A stretch of DNA of 64,000 bases from assembly GCA_026119935.1 (NCBI GenBank), contig JALRMH010000081.1:29858-93857 (forward strand), read 5' to 3'. Below are positions 11,201 through 21,772 of this stretch, piece by piece. Every line of letters begins with the position of its first letter. Position 1 is the first letter of the stretch. The notes under the pieces were generated by a model, which searched no databases, was not told where the DNA came from, and worked only from the letters and a program-made list of their open reading frames with translations. Both the position numbers and the translations under genes were made by a program. Source of the DNA: Endothia cerciana (taxonomy: Eukaryota; Ascomycota; Sordariomycetes; Diaporthales; Cryphonectriaceae).

Positions 11201-12033
11201 ATGCTCAGTACAACTCCAGGATAGCGCTCTCCGAGGAACTCACCAACAAGATCAAGCAGGCTGGTGGCAAGGTACTGACGGATGGTTTCGACAAGCTGTT
11301 TGAGATATCTCCGGCTGAAGATGCGGGTTGCGAAGCCGTGACGTCCACGCCGCATCCCGACGATGACATCGAGCTCATCCCAGCTGCTCGAGAGACAGGC
11401 TTCACAGCCCTCATTGCTGACGGCCACTCGCGCAAGGTCAAATACATGCAAGCACTGGCCCTTGGCCTCCCTTGTATCCACGAGCGCTGGATCACCACGT
11501 GCATAAGCAAGCAGAGGCTTGTCGACTGGTCCGATTATCTCCTCTGTGCTGGAAACTCATCATTCCTCGGCGATGCGATAAGGTCGCGACACCTGCCGAC
11601 TTACGATGCCGCATCAGCGAAACTCAGCGAGGTCATCCAGTACCGGCCACGTCTGCTCGACCAGTCACGGATCCTGGTGGTCATGGCGCGCGCCGACGAG
11701 AGCAAGAAGGCAGCTTACATCTTCCTGGCCCGTGTTCTGGGGGCCTCGCTTTCCAGAGTGTATACCGTCGATGAGGCGAGGAGGCAGCTGAAGGCGATGG
11801 AGGGCGCGGGCCACCCATTCGATTGGGTGTATGTCGACGAGAAGATGGCTGGGAGGGCCGACCCGTTTACAGAAGCCGCGCCGCCCTCGGCGAGCAGGAA
11901 GAGGAAGAGGAAGCGTGATGCGAGGTTCGCAGGGCAGCCGCCAAAGAAGATCCGCCTTTTGAGTGATGAACTTGTTATACAGAGCCTCATCCTGGGCCGG
12001 CTGATGGAGGAGGACGAGATGCCGACCTGTTAG
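8224..12033 (+). CDS. Crb2/Rad9-type DNA damage checkpoint protein, tandem BRCT
   Basis: This is one long open frame from ATG 8224 (a second ATG follows at 8233) to 12033, giving about 1269 residues. The N-terminal two thirds are disordered and rich in SQ/TQ, SP and acidic patches, as expected of a checkpoint mediator phosphorylated by ATR/ATM-type kinases. Near the C-terminus, KVFAGMVFAISFQ opens the first BRCT repeat (from about 11140), and GLPCIHERWITTCIS is the conserved Trp segment. A second BRCT follows (SRILVVMARADESKKAAY) and a basic KRKRKR stretch precedes the end. The role is inferred: an adaptor at DNA breaks in the nucleus that activates Rad53/Chk1-type kinases. I do not recognise a Tudor module. 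An intron starting at 8446 (GTCAGT) is possible but the frame stays open without it. The start is uncertain. Confidence 0.85.
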   Translation: MVDMAPEARTSLALTEAARRAVAGEVESQDSQALISYMHRVHGIGERSSSPVQPLGIDDAVLQRQYRQQPRSPKVSQTFAGGCDCGAAPPAPAPPARSTARSPKPEPKPRSNSVADPGARPGPGAGAGAGAGAGAEPRGRLALTNQQNRDLNLKPAANATLQRRGKDLHLASAPSLDCSLPPPQYQDEARVAGAGAGTDASGHRVSPSPRPPAPSQHLTVKPTTAALGSPPRSQPDGTRAHQLNAPGRAPARTRTGSPAILTPANDGSHDHAAGSTNLPPDSDGTRLISRTYSNNPRRKRMEYSQSPTQSNDGRSYEQYLARGDDLISSDPLAAVPLSQHSHHTSPSNNENTTLNDEDTGAVNFDFSTLGRRDTQVSVPDSPGADKLRMYTSPERLIGIPETPAQPRNPLSGMGSAAAPLMPSSQMFRHTQFSSAYKPSFSPTSSRPSPDNLRPLNTISPNSSPLKRVPAASSPLQGAPSSLPAFPADYDTSPRQEEDGEQEQAEDPVRMAHGSRGIGKASRSFHFAPRRAPIEVYEPIHASRQEEPAQAHSRSGGGFDEDLSDDEYRRRQRVALRKAAAAQRLSAIEFERPRPASAEDAVVPSTKQDEAPGPEVQQYLDQCEGFSTRDSQDSVGDTQHAVEASQDGVIRLSTDDVEEEYVSEHHASDPPEDLSSNEVMVPNTDPGPTTSGPIMQADEEYAKPDGSATRTDEIPETSPSNLHLRPLGDMRPHPSDEVSKPDSSGTILRSPLGRSSTGAGRLSTNLQGVSRRSSQAGMPPSRSQPKDTTPIPDAALATAHQSTGNTGSPSIVVGTSPPAPAFSTRARLRGAPRPVLVTAPPTSSAARSSSTSPLSRLTTTPALSASDKATPPTDESPRPGLTPSSTDNVQSSPAVAKANRQKNAKAVPKAMPSKLGAPIRRTRKPFASDVSVSTDELARSPTTAAFEQSTRVARSGRASIRDPPASRETSRGTKVFAGMVFAISFQSKKTGEKDAQYNSRIALSEELTNKIKQAGGKVLTDGFDKLFEISPAEDAGCEAVTSTPHPDDDIELIPAARETGFTALIADGHSRKVKYMQALALGLPCIHERWITTCISKQRLVDWSDYLLCAGNSSFLGDAIRSRHLPTYDAASAKLSEVIQYRPRLLDQSRILVVMARADESKKAAYIFLARVLGASLSRVYTVDEARRQLKAMEGAGHPFDWVYVDEKMAGRADPFTEAAPPSASRKRKRKRDARFAGQPPKKIRLLSDELVIQSLILGRLMEEDEMPTC
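8593..8629 (+). repeat. GGTGCG hexamer repeat coding for Gly-Ala
   Basis: Several near-perfect GGTGCG/GGTGCA units lie within the Crb2-type frame and encode alternating glycine and alanine. It may be a length-variable linker, or intronic if the possible donor at 8446 is used with the AG at the end of this tract. Confidence 0.75.
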
Positions 12034-13519
12034 GTCGCGCTTTCATCTCCACGGTAATGAGGCAAGGAGCATATGGTTCGGAGGCGTTTGTGGTGTTGTT
12101 TTATGATAGGAAGGAGGGGAACGGTCCAGGGAAGGTAGCTACTCGCTGCTGTTGGTCTGCTAGACCCCACGGCGGCGTTCTAAGCGTGTATCGGACGAGC
12201 TTATCCACAGGTATGTAGCCCTGGATGATACTAGTGCGTGTGGTCAAGCCTCGGGACGACCAATACCATCATGGACCATGCATATCATCCTTGAAATCTT
12301 GCATGTCTTGCCCCGAATCATTCTTGATGACCAGAAGACCTATAGCTGTCCGCGAGAACACAACGCGGCTGGGCCTTGAGACATTGCCAGCAAAGGCGGA
12401 CATCACAGAAAGGTGCTCCTGTCCATACCTGGAAGCCAGGTTCAAAAGGAGACCGGCTCTGCCGCCAGTGGAGGACGCCCAGGGTGAGGATATTTCGAGC
12501 AGACCCAACAGAGGCGCAGAAAAAAAAAACCCCCCCGAATTACTGGTGGGAAGAATGCCTGATCGTCTCCTGCGATCCACCGACGTTGGTCTCCTCACCT
12601 CTGCGGAAAGCCGTTGCACTGCCTAGGTAAGAGACCACCGCGACGCATCGAGAGGGCCAGCGAGGCTAATCAATAGGTGTAACTTGGTCCAGAAAGGGGG
12701 GCTGGAGGCAATAGTTCGATTATGGCCGCACGTGGCAGTGCCTCTGGTGAGGTGGTACTTATGTGTCTATTACGCAGTGTCTACTTTGAGACAGGGGAAT
12801 GTATGCCACCTCGAGAGCATCACTGGGGGGCAGGGAGGGGGCACACAATATACTTGATTGCAAAAAAGTGGTTCAGGTGTGTAAGTCCTACGGCCTTCTT
12901 ATGGGGACATATTTCGGTGTGGAACTGGTGTGCGTGTAGGTTTATATTATAGAAACTCTGGGATTGATATCACCATAATTCACCAAACCTGCCTGCCTGC
13001 CTGCCTGCCTGCCTAACTAAGGCGAACATACTCAGAGGTATCCAGGTAACTTCACCAACGCCTGTGCCGTGCCGATGCCTCGGCGTGTGCCGGGTATACA
13101 TAAAACCAGGGACCTATTATCAGGAACGCCACGCAAAGTGATCTAATGACTGAAGACAGCACCAAAAAAAAAAAAAAAGGAAAAAACCCCCCCCCCCCCC
13201 AGAAGACTCCGTTCCTAGTGAACCTCAGCCCTTCCGCCGGCACGCGCCACTCATCCGAGGAGAGCGTGGGACCGGCTCCTGAACGCCATGTCGGACCCGT
13301 GGGACGCTGTCATCCGTTTGTGTTGTACAATAAAACCCAATCTGGAAGAGGGGCGTCAGCCAGCTGATTCCCTAGCACGTGCCCATATCTCAGGCGGGAC
13401 AGCGCGAACGACGGAACATACCAAAAGAATGAAGATACAGAGATCCCCTCCCCAGGCAGGGAACGGCCGGTCTGGCACACCGCAGTGAAGACGGCACAGC
13501 CCCCACCCCCCAATTCCTA
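12034..13519. other. Convergent intergenic region
   Basis: This 1.5 kb stretch separates the Crb2-type gene from a convergent small gene. It includes a CTGC repeat (12989-13014), an A-run followed by a C-run (13163-13200) and no recognisable coding sequence. A minus-strand frame at 12269-12619 has no features I recognise. Confidence 0.45.
12989..13014. repeat. (CTGC)n microsatellite
   Basis: Six consecutive CTGC units lie in a non-coding region. Confidence 0.85.
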
Positions 13520-13786
13520 CTACCGAGAGGACTGGTCAGAAGACTGGGAGGACTGGGGGCGGGACCGAAGGCGGATGGTGACCTTTGTGCGCCTCTGCTT
13601 GTTGTAGAAGTCGCGCCTAAGCTCGTCGCACTCGCGGTCGACCTTCGCGCGGTACCACTGCGCGGGGTCCGCGCGGAACGCCCTGAGCTCGGCCATCTGG
13701 GCCTTGTCGAACTTGATGGTATGGCGCTTGGGGACGCCTCCTCCCTGGACGGACGAGGACCGGGTAGAGCGAGAGCGGCGAGGCAT
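13520..13786 (-). CDS. Small basic hypothetical protein
   Basis: An 88-residue frame begins MPRRSRSTRSS and is Arg/Ser-rich at both ends. The middle is helix-like (KFDKAQMAELRAFRADPAQW, then a stretch rich in Arg, Asp and Glu). I do not recognise the family. Upstream on the same strand, in another frame, a lysine-rich peptide beginning MKQKGLTTTKKTTKKAQ runs up to this start, so the true gene may have an additional N-terminal exon, although I could not find a clean donor/acceptor pair. Basic composition suggests a nucleic-acid or nuclear association, but that is only inference. Confidence 0.45.
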   Translation of the reverse strand: MPRRSRSTRSSSVQGGGVPKRHTIKFDKAQMAELRAFRADPAQWYRAKVDRECDELRRDFYNKQRRTKVTIRLRSRPQSSQSSDQSSR

Positions 13787-14077
13787 GTTGGCGGTGTTGT
13801 TTTTGGACTTGGTCTTGGGGTTCAGCCTCGGGTTCGACCTTGGACTTGGCCTGGGCCTTCTTAGTGGTCTTCTTGGTGGTTGTCAGTCCCTTCTGCTTCA
13901 TCTTGCGGGCTGCCCATTGTAGTGGACGGAGTGCGTAGGGGGAAACGAGGTGATTGTGTGATGAGTTACTGTGGGAGATTTCGTGTAGGCTGTGAAGGGG
14001 TCTGCAGAATGGCTGAAGCGGAGAGGGGGTTCAACATGTATGGGAAGAGTAGCACCAAAATGCACAAGGGCAGAGGG

Positions 14078-14109
<32 letters not shown>

Positions 14110-14368
14110 CCTGATTGCCCTGTGTAGAGGACTTACATGAATGCCTCGAAGACCACTGGACGGCGTGTAGCACCAAACTGCCTAGCGCAGTGAGGATCCC
14201 CTTAGTCTGTGGTGTGTGTTGAGGCTCGACCTCACGCCTGATGCTTGGGCTGATGCGGTCGGGGTGGATTCGAGAGCCCTCGAGGTTGAAGAGGCGGGGC
14301 AGAGCTTGCAATATGTAGAGCGAGAGACTGGGGGCCGGTGGAGACGTCGCCGGACTAATAGTAGGCAC

Positions 14369-14394
14369 GGTGTGTGTGTGTGTGTGTGTGTGTG
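14369..14394. repeat. (GT)n microsatellite
   Basis: An uninterrupted GT run of about 13 units in non-coding DNA. Confidence 0.9.
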
Positions 14395-14560
14395 ACTGAC
14401 CGAGTGAGGTGCTCGGATCCGGATGGGTGAGCAGGAGGAGGACGGAGACTGAGTGCCAAACGGTGGGCCCCAGCTGTATGTATCGATCTATAACTTGTTC
14501 ACAGATCGACGCCCGGCAGACACATCAACTGACGCAGCTGCGCTGATGGCTGGCGGTCAA

Positions 14561-14592
14561 ATATACATATATATATATATATATATATATGT
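14561..14592. repeat. (AT)n microsatellite
   Basis: An alternating AT tract with one C interruption near its start, in non-coding DNA. Confidence 0.9.
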
Positions 14593-17026
14593 ATAATTGT
14601 AAATAGTCCGGTGGGATTTCGGCGTCCGAAGTGGGCGGAAGGAGGTGATGATAGCGGACCGGGGCCGGGCACGGGGGGAGCGAGGCTCGTGAATACGGAT
14701 ATGCAGCTCACTCAACTCGGCAGGTCTCCGGGATTGGAAGTTGGCGCAGGAAGTCGTCTCCAGCTGGGTACAGAAGGACGGAGGGAGAGGAGAGGAGAGC
14801 CAGGTCAGAAAGACGAGGCGAGGGAGGACCGAGAAGAAAAGGAGAGTGTCCGATCCATACACAGACGGGCCTGTATCTAGACGAGAGAGACAATGGAGAG
14901 GAGCCCGCCCTGCCGTCAGTTGCAAAGAGAGGTCACGCACGGAGCATTTCGAGGCTGAGCTCGGGGCATTATTGGGTGGCATGGGCTCTCACGGTAGGGC
15001 CGGAGGAGGATCCCTCATCTCTCGGTCCCATGCTCGAGGCTGGCCCTGCTGGTGGGGCCGTCTTCTCTTCTTTGTGTCCCAAGGGTCGAGGCCATTCATG
15101 GCGGGCGAGGCCTTGGATCTCGAGACCAGGTCAGCAGCATGTCCGGGAGGGCCTCACCTGTCTAGCCCCCCAGTCCCTCGCTGTCCAAAAGGGTTGAAAC
15201 AAACAAGGTCCGGGGGTGGGGAGGACGTTTTCCTACGCCTGGGCTCTCTGGGCTGGTCACCCACTCCAGATCAGGCCGGGTCAGAGGGTCACCGGGACCG
15301 TGCTGTGCTTTGTTCCTGTTTCCTATTTATTTCCTATTACTCTTAGATGGGCGTGCAAGGTGCAAGCGAGGCCCAGGATACTGCAACCATGGGCCGTGGC
15401 CCGGCCCATTGGGCCCAAACCCGTTCTGGAACAGACGATGGCTGACTGTGCCGGCTCTCTGCCCTTGAGACGGGCCCTATATGCATCTCCAGGCTAGGGC
15501 CTGGTTGGTATATAGGACATGGACGGACGGTGAGCCGTGGGATGAGCCGTGGGAGGGGTGGGGGATGGGGACCAGCCCCGGTGGCGAGCACCTACCTGAT
15601 AGTACCCTACCTACCTAGCTGTCGCTCATCTCACCTCTACATACCATGCCATGTGATTATGGTGGTAGCCAGAGATGAGAGAAGTCCCCCACCGTGGTAT
15701 GTATCTATTTTTGACCGCCGCGGCCACAGTGGGTGGACACGGCTTACAGCACCTAGGAGCACCGCTAGGGTGCCCACTATGTAAGCACGCTAACTTGCTG
15801 CCATGGTGAGGTGGGACTCAGTAGGGGGGAACCCTAAACGGCCGCTACGCTCACAGGCCGCTACTGTTTCAAAACCAGCGAGACGGCGACCGCCGTGCCA
15901 CAGGCCTGTCCCCCTCGAGGAGTCGTCTTCTCCCTCCCTCTCCTTATACCATAATCCATAGTACTTACTACAGGGTATGATGGTGGTAAAGGCTTCATCC
16001 AGGGGCGTCACAGGGTCGACATGAACAGGGTTGCATCCAGCAGCAGCGCCCAACGAGGTGCCCCCCTCCCCAAGCCCACCCGCCCAAATCCTTGCCAACA
16101 AATGGGAACGGCGATCCAAAACATACTCGGCATGAGGGAGGGTCTTTTTGTTCATTTCACGTCCGTCTCTTTCAACCCTAAACCCACCTTTTTTTTTTTC
16201 CCTTCCTTTCTTTATTCCTCTCCCTCTCCCCCCCCCCCCCCACAAACCATCGCCCCCTGCCGCCATAGCACGGTCGCCGCCGCCTCACGTCAGTCAGGTT
16301 CTGGCCACAGGAACAACGTCCTGTCTGAGCGTCATCGTCCTCGCTGCCGCTGCTCGGAAAGGGGAGGACGGCGGCCCCTTGTCGTGTCCTGTCCCACCGT
16401 GTGCCAAAGTCTAGTTGGCGAGAGAGGACCTGATGCCACACTGGGCTCGTCGGGCCTAGGCGACCTCGCAGATTGACTGGCCCGACCTTCCAAGGGTCCA
16501 GGCCAATCACCTCCACCCTCACCCAAAACCCGCTCGTGTCCAGAGGACCTCGTGTGGCCCCCTCCCCCGTTTCCGCCTATTACGGTACGACTTTGCTGGA
16601 GGGTGAATATCGAGCGGCCCCTCGACCCGGGTCTCCAGTTCTTTGGGCAACCGCAGCTGCAACCGCTGGTCCCTGTACTCGAGGTACCCGCCGACAGTGC
16701 GGTCGTGCAACCTCGCACACCTTGCCTGGGGGAGCACCCTCTGCGATCTCCGTCCCCTGTCGGCCTCGCAGCCTGTCAGCCTGTCTGCGATCCGCTCTTG
16801 TCGCCCGCCGTATGCACCCTGCAGGGAACACCTTCGACGAGCTTGGCCTCCTGCTGAGGTGACCCGTCTCGCAGGCCCGACCGCCTGTCCGGGTCCTCCA
16901 ACACCACCACCACCTGCAGCTCCCCCTCCTCCGCTGACCTGGCTGCCGCTCTCCCTGTCCCGCAACCTTGCTGCTCCTCTTATGCCCTCCACGCCTCCCT
17001 CCTCCTCCGCTGTTCCTGGTCACGCA

Positions 17027-17066
17027 TCACATCACATCACCTCACCTCACCTCACCTCACCTCACC
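17027..17066 (+). repeat. Pentameric CATCA/CTCAC repeat in eIF4E-like promoter
   Basis: Units of CATCA change into units of CTCAC, ending about 190 bases before the start codon. The tract is purine-poor on the sense strand and fits the CT-rich leaders seen at other genes here. Confidence 0.8.
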
Positions 17067-17255
17067 CGGCCGGGACGTGAGCAGATAGACGAGCCTTGGG
17101 CCTGTTCCACACCCGCGACGCCATCTCACGAAGGTCCTCGAGAGCCCATCCCCGCGGCCCTGCCGTCATCTTCCTCCTGCTGAACGCCAGTCGACGGCGA
17201 CTACTTCTATACCTACCGCCCCGCCCCTCTCCCTCCGCCATAAGCCCTCGCAACC

Positions 17256-18507
17256 ATGGCAGCCCGGCCCAGTCTGAGCATGTTCACCCGCGGTCTCTCA
17301 GGCCTCTCCCAGGCCCAGGATCCGAACTCGCCCAACGTGAACTCCCCCGCCGAGCAGAGGGCCGACTCCAAGCTCGGCTTCCTCAAGGCCATGCGACCCC
17401 TGCCCACCCAGCACGTGTGGAACGTCTTCTTCGACAGGTATGCCCCCCTAACACCACCATCCCCCCCCCCCTTTCCAGCCGTGTCCGTGTGGTGTGTTGT
17501 GGAGACGATTAGGTGGCTAACATGTACCCTCGCCGGGGTGGATAAGGCAACAGAAGGACCAGAAGAAGCCCGACGATGGACAGAACTACCAGGCCCAGCT
17601 CGAGGAGCTCGACATCCTGATCGAGTCCGTCCAGGACTTTTGGCGGTACAACAACAACACACCAGTCGACCAGATCAAGATGCGCGAGTCCATCTACCTG
17701 TTCAAGAAGGGCTTCAGGCCCATATGGGAGGACAGGCGCAATATCGTAGGTGGCAGCTGGACGTTCCGCGTGGGCAAGAACGTCGGGCCGGACTTCTGGA
17801 CGAGGGTGCAGCTCATGGCCGTCGGGGAGCAGCTACAGGCTGCCCTGGCCGAGGGTAAGATCGTCTGGGGGGGGGGGGGGGCCCCCCCCCCCCCGGGGCG
17901 CGGGGGGGGGGGGGGGGGGGGGGGGGGCGGGGGGGGGGGGGGGAGGGCGNNNNNNNNNNTTTTGATCCGTAACCGGTGGCAGGATGTTTGTTGGCTCCTT
18001 TTTGCGGTGGAGGCCTTCTGCTGTCTTCGGGGCTTTGCCCTTATTACAAACCCCCCCCCCCCCCCCCAAAAAAAATGGCCCGCACACACCTGGGTGGCCC
18101 GGCTGACTGAGCGCACTAAATATACAGGCGATCAGATCTGTGGCGTGGGCCTCTCGGTCCGCTTCAACTCCCACCTGATCACCATCTGGCACCGCGACTG
18201 GTCGAAACAAAAGTCCATCGACGGCATACTTGCCACCGTGCTCGGCGAGCTGCCCCCCGAGCTGACGCCGAAGCCCGATAACTACTTCTACAAGAGGCAC
18301 TGCGACCATCCCGGCTTCGAACCCCCTCCGGAGTTGAAGGCCGTGCTGGACTCCCACAATGCGAGGGTGGCTGCAGAGAAGGCCGCGGCCGAGAAGGCAC
18401 CCGCTGCCGAGGCCACGCCCACCTCGGTGCCGGAGGAGTCGAACGACACGAACGGGACGCATAGTGATGCCCCGGCGGTTGCGGTGACAACGCCGCAGGC
18501 TGCATGA
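17256..18507 (+). CDS. eIF4E-family mRNA cap-binding protein
   Basis: Three exons, 17256-17437, 17547-17854 and 18128-18507, give 289 residues. The core shows the eIF4E fold in order: HVWNVFFDR, then a Gln/Lys-rich loop, SVQDFWRYNNN (the DFW segment), YLFKKGFRPIWEDRRN (cap-stacking Trp-Glu), GGSWTFRV, LMAVGEQ, ICGVGLSVRF and ITIWHRDW. The long Ala/Glu/Thr-rich tail after about residue 250 is unusual. The IWED and GGSW motifs indicate binding of the m7G cap in the cytoplasm. The VxxLMAVGEQ and CGVGLSVRF pattern looks to me closer to the 4EHP/eIF4E2 class than to canonical eIF4E, so the protein may be a specialised or repressive cap-binder. Intron 2 contains an assembly gap, but both splice junctions keep frame. 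Confidence 0.9.
17855..18127 (+). other. Intron 2 of eIF4E-like gene with assembly gap
   Basis: The intron begins GTAAGA and ends TATACAG. It holds a C-run, long G-runs, ten Ns (17950-17959) and another C-run followed by A-run (18051-18075). Its true length is therefore unknown. The G-rich block probably stopped sequencing or assembly. Confidence 0.9.
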
Positions 18508-19578
18508 GAAACGACGACATATCTGCTTTCGGCTTGGTCACAGGGAGGCTGGCTCCCGATGGCCGGGGCGGCACGACGACCAAAATCTATACAGGAACAA
18601 GGCTGCATGCATATCTCTGGCGTTTTTTTTTTTTTTTTTTTTTTCCTCTCTCTTTTTTCTTTTCCCCCATACCAATAAATCTCCCTACAATGGCATGGCC
18701 GGACCGCCTCAGGGGATGGGTTCATGCGTCCCCTTCTGGGGCTGGTGAGGGTCAACTGTATACGGAAATGTACTTCTGCCCATCTAAATGATACGGAATC
18801 GCCAACCGAGAATCCGGCGCCGCGTGAAAGCGACAGGATCAGGTCGGTTCCACAGCTCAACAGACGTGCGTGCCACTGTTCCAAAGCCGTCAGTGGAGAC
18901 ATGGGATGAATCGTAGGAGCCTCATCACCACGTGTATGTGTCTCGTCTGGATGTCTGAGATTAGAGCATGGCCCCGCGTAGCAGATCTGACTAGCCATTG
19001 GGAGGGTAGCCTCGATGGTACCTGGCTCGATAACCGGGATCCACGTGGGAAGAAAGGCCAAGAAGACCAGGTTTCCGAGGAGGATCGAGACGCATCCAGA
19101 CGTCATGAGGATCCCACGTCCTTGCTCGTGTGTGAACTCAACTCCACACGAGCCCGTGTGATGAAGGGACGGGCCGCCTGCCTTTCCTCCATGTTCATCA
19201 GACTCACCTGTTTCGGGCGAGGGAATCGCGATATGTCCGTGCCATCGGTCTCCCTTCAGCCTAGATCCGAAATACAGCCGCCCTGTGGATGGCGTGGCGT
19301 GTCTGGATCGGGCGACGGAAGCTAAACCACAGCTGGCGTGGGAGGGGGAAGGCGTCGACGGGTTGCATTCCTGCCTCTGTAAGGCATGGTTCTACCTGGA
19401 CGTTAATCCAGATAGCTTTGTGTTAGGTCTAGATGCTGACCCTCTCGGGGGGGTGGGGGGGGGGGAGCGGTGATCCTGACATCCCAGGGCTTACAGGCTC
19501 CTATGTCACCTGCACAACAACCACTACAGACCCCCGTGATCTTAAGGACGTGGAGAACCCGAACCCCCGCAAGCGATA
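18508..19578. other. 3' region of eIF4E-like gene and spacer
   Basis: A T-run of about 20 lies at 18625-18645, followed by a TTTTCCCC stretch and AATAAA (18673), which is a plausible polyadenylation signal for the eIF4E-like gene. The rest has no recognised coding sequence. Confidence 0.45.
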
Positions 19579-20230
19579 ATGGATCCAGGGCGAGAGGCAC
19601 TGCAGCGGGCCTTCGGCCGCCGGCAGCAACAAGCGGACGCCAACGACACCGGCGGTGCGCGACATCAGCCTCAGCCCTGGAACGAGCAGCCGCCTGTCGA
19701 CTTTCCCGTGCTGTTGGAAGCCGTGCGTGCCATCGACGAGAGAATCGGGCGGGTCCACCCTGCCACCATGGTAACTCATCCCTCACCATTTCTTCCCCCC
19801 GCCCCCCGCCCCCAAAGACACACCACACACACGCGCAACCGTCCCCCCCCCCCCCCCCCAAAACCGGGCCAGGTGATTGATAAACATGCACGGGCAGAAC
19901 AAGGACGGCCGCCACACGCAGCTCCACCTCCACAGGCCGCGCGACGCGGACCTGCTGGAGCAGTTCTGCCGCGACAAGCTGCCCCCGGACGACATCTACG
20001 TCCCCGCGCAGCACCAGCCCGTCAACCCCGAGGACGAGGACGATGTCGTCCCGGACCAGCACGCCGCGTTCGGGATCCAGAGGGCGACGCAGGCGAGGCG
20101 CGAGCCGGCGTGGAGGGACCACGGGCTGGGCGAGCTGATGGGGCGGGGGCCCGAGGCGGGCGTCTGGAGGGGTGTCGGACGGGGTGCAGGGCAGGCGAGC
20201 AACGGACCGCCGAGTCGTCTGCCCCGGTGA
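19579..20230 (+). CDS. Small hypothetical protein, two exons
   Basis: The proposed exons 19579-19770 and 19898-20230 give 174 residues. Exon 1 encodes a Gln/Arg-rich start (MDPGREALQRAFGRRQQQA) and an amphipathic stretch (DFPVLLEAVRAIDERIGRV). Exon 2 in the frame starting NKDGRHTQLHLHRP contains ADLLEQFCRDKLPPDDIYVP and an acidic NPEDEDDVVPD segment, which reads as real protein. The donor ATG|GTAACT and the acceptor GGGCAG|AAC join these in frame; the intron holds two C-runs. I do not recognise the family. The unspliced frame stays open to 20292 but its translation after the C-run looks like chance sequence. Confidence 0.5.
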
Positions 20231-20727
20231 AGTCTTGTGTGTACTGGGCACATTCTGGACGGCGGGTTGTGTTCGTGTTCGGGTGTGGTTAGGCGCAGGG
20301 TGGTGCTGTTGTTGGCATTGGCGTGTATGGTGTGCTCTTGTGTGTGCACGCTGCCCTGCGCAGCTTGGGATATATGCAGTCTTGATGCGCCTCTACTCGG
20401 GGTTGAGACTCGACCGAACGGTATCATGTCTATATTCTAATACCAGAGGCGAATCCCTTAACGTGATTTGCCTGCCTTGTGCCAGCGCCTACCATCCCGC
20501 CGTGGTGACGGGTCCGCTCATCGACCTCAGAAAAAGTGCCTTCTCTCCCAGCCCCAGGTCCAGAGAAACTGCTCTCCCACCCCCCCACCCCCCCAAAACT
20601 CCCCCCAAACGCCGTGCCATGCATGAAAAGACTTATCAGATAGACGACCACCACCACCACCGCCGCCACCATCATGCTGTGCGGGCCTCCGCTGCCTTCC
20701 CCTCCCCCCCCCCTCAACACACGCCCC
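20231..20727. other. Convergent spacer
   Basis: This lies between the small hypothetical gene and Trs31. It contains short C-runs near 20580-20600 and 20705-20714 and a run of CAC/CCG triplets, and no recognisable gene. Confidence 0.4.
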
Positions 20728-21570
20728 TCACTTGTTCACGCCCAGGTACGCCTCCCTCTCCAGAACCTCACTGGCGAACTTGACCAGGAACACCGTCTTC
20801 CCGGGCCACATCTCCTGTGCAGCCCCGGCCTCGGCCCCCGCGCCGCCCTCAGCCGCGGCCTGCTGGCCCCCGACGCTGTGCGCGGTGACCCTGGCGGGGA
20901 AGCCGGCGCCGTCGCACACGCCCTCGATCATGCCCGCCACGTACGCGGCGCAGTTCAGCTGGGACATCTCGCGCGGCACGCTGATGTAGGCGTTGGCCAG
21001 GGGCTCGTTGTCGATGATCATGTACTCGTCGGGCGTCTCCGGGTTGGAGGACTTCTCGAGGCGGTCGGCCTGCCGCCCGAACAGGTGCGTCCACATCTGG
21101 ATCTTGATGAGGTGCAGCAGGGCGATGATGTCCCTCGGCCGGAGCTGGCTGCGGGGCGGCTCGCGGTAGAGGAGGAGGTCGAGAAGCTTGAGGCCTATCG
21201 GGTGGCCCTGGAGGTTCAGCCTGCGGTGGCACGGCGCGCGGGCGTCAGCCATCCTAGATACCTGCTAATACGGTGCGCCGGCCGTTGGTGGGGTTGGGGG
21301 GGGGGGGGAGGGGGGTCTGTGAGGGAGGGAGGAGGACGAGCCGTACCTCTTCTCCAGGTCCTGGATGCCAGTCACCCTCCTCTGCGCGTAGCTGACCATC
21401 TCGGCGAACAGGTAGGCGAAGCTGGACTGGCTCAGCTCCGACGTCCGCGTCCGGTTCAGGGTCCGCGAGTAGATGGTCTTGCCGTTCGTCGGGTACCGCA
21501 GCCCGCTGACCACGGCCGCGGCGGGCGCACTGGTGGTGGCCGTCTTGGGCGTCGGCGGTATACTCGACAT
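20728..21570 (-). CDS. trs31: TRAPP complex subunit Trs31 (TRAPPC5)
   Basis: Two minus-strand exons, 21570-21347 and 21253-20728, give 249 residues. The protein belongs to the Bet3/TRAPP family, core subunits of the tethering and Rab-GEF complex that acts in ER-Golgi and Golgi traffic. Diagnostic segments are SELSQSSFAYLFAEMVSYAQ and RVTGIQDLEKR in exon 1. Exon 2 has GLKLLDLLLYREPP, MWTHLFGRQADRLEKS, YMIIDNEPLANAYISVP, LNCAAYVAGMIEGV and GFPARVTAH, which fit TRAPPC5 closely. An Ala/Gly/Glu-rich insert follows GFPARVTAH and replaces the short loop found in animals. The intron (21254-21346) contains a C-run on the sense strand. The frame is open upstream of the chosen ATG, but MSSIPPTP fits the expected length. 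Confidence 0.93.
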
Positions 21571-21772
21571 CTTGCCTCCACTCGGGGGGGGGGGGGGAGG
21601 GGTCTGTCTTTGAGGGGGGAGGGGGGAGGGTATCAATTACTTCCTCTGGAAAGGGGCTGCCGAGGAGGGTTGGCGATGTGGTGTGCCCTGGAAGAAGCTT
21701 TGGAGGTCTTGGAGGGCTACCTGCTTGTGAGGTCGCGTACAAGTACATACATGCCGTTCCTCTGAAGGTCGG

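Larger units (their letters stand above)
13787..17255. other. Large intergenic region upstream of eIF4E-like gene
   Basis: About 3.5 kb without a recognisable gene. It contains an A-run of about 26 (14079-14104), a GT repeat (14369-14394), an AT repeat (14561-14592), and a CATCA/CTCAC repeat (17027-17066) close to the next gene. From 16190 onward the plus strand is pyrimidine-rich and probably includes the promoter and leader of the eIF4E-like gene. Longer ORFs in this area (for example 14741-15346 plus) have compositions that look like chance frames in GC-rich DNA. Confidence 0.4.

Noticed and set aside
14741..15346. Plus-strand ORF of 201 residues
   Set aside because: No motif, and the composition resembles random GC-rich sequence with overlapping frames of similar length on both strands.
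16519..16992. Minus-strand ORF upstream of the eIF4E-like gene
   Set aside because: It is complementary to the CT-rich leader; Arg/Gly-rich translation with no recognisable domain.
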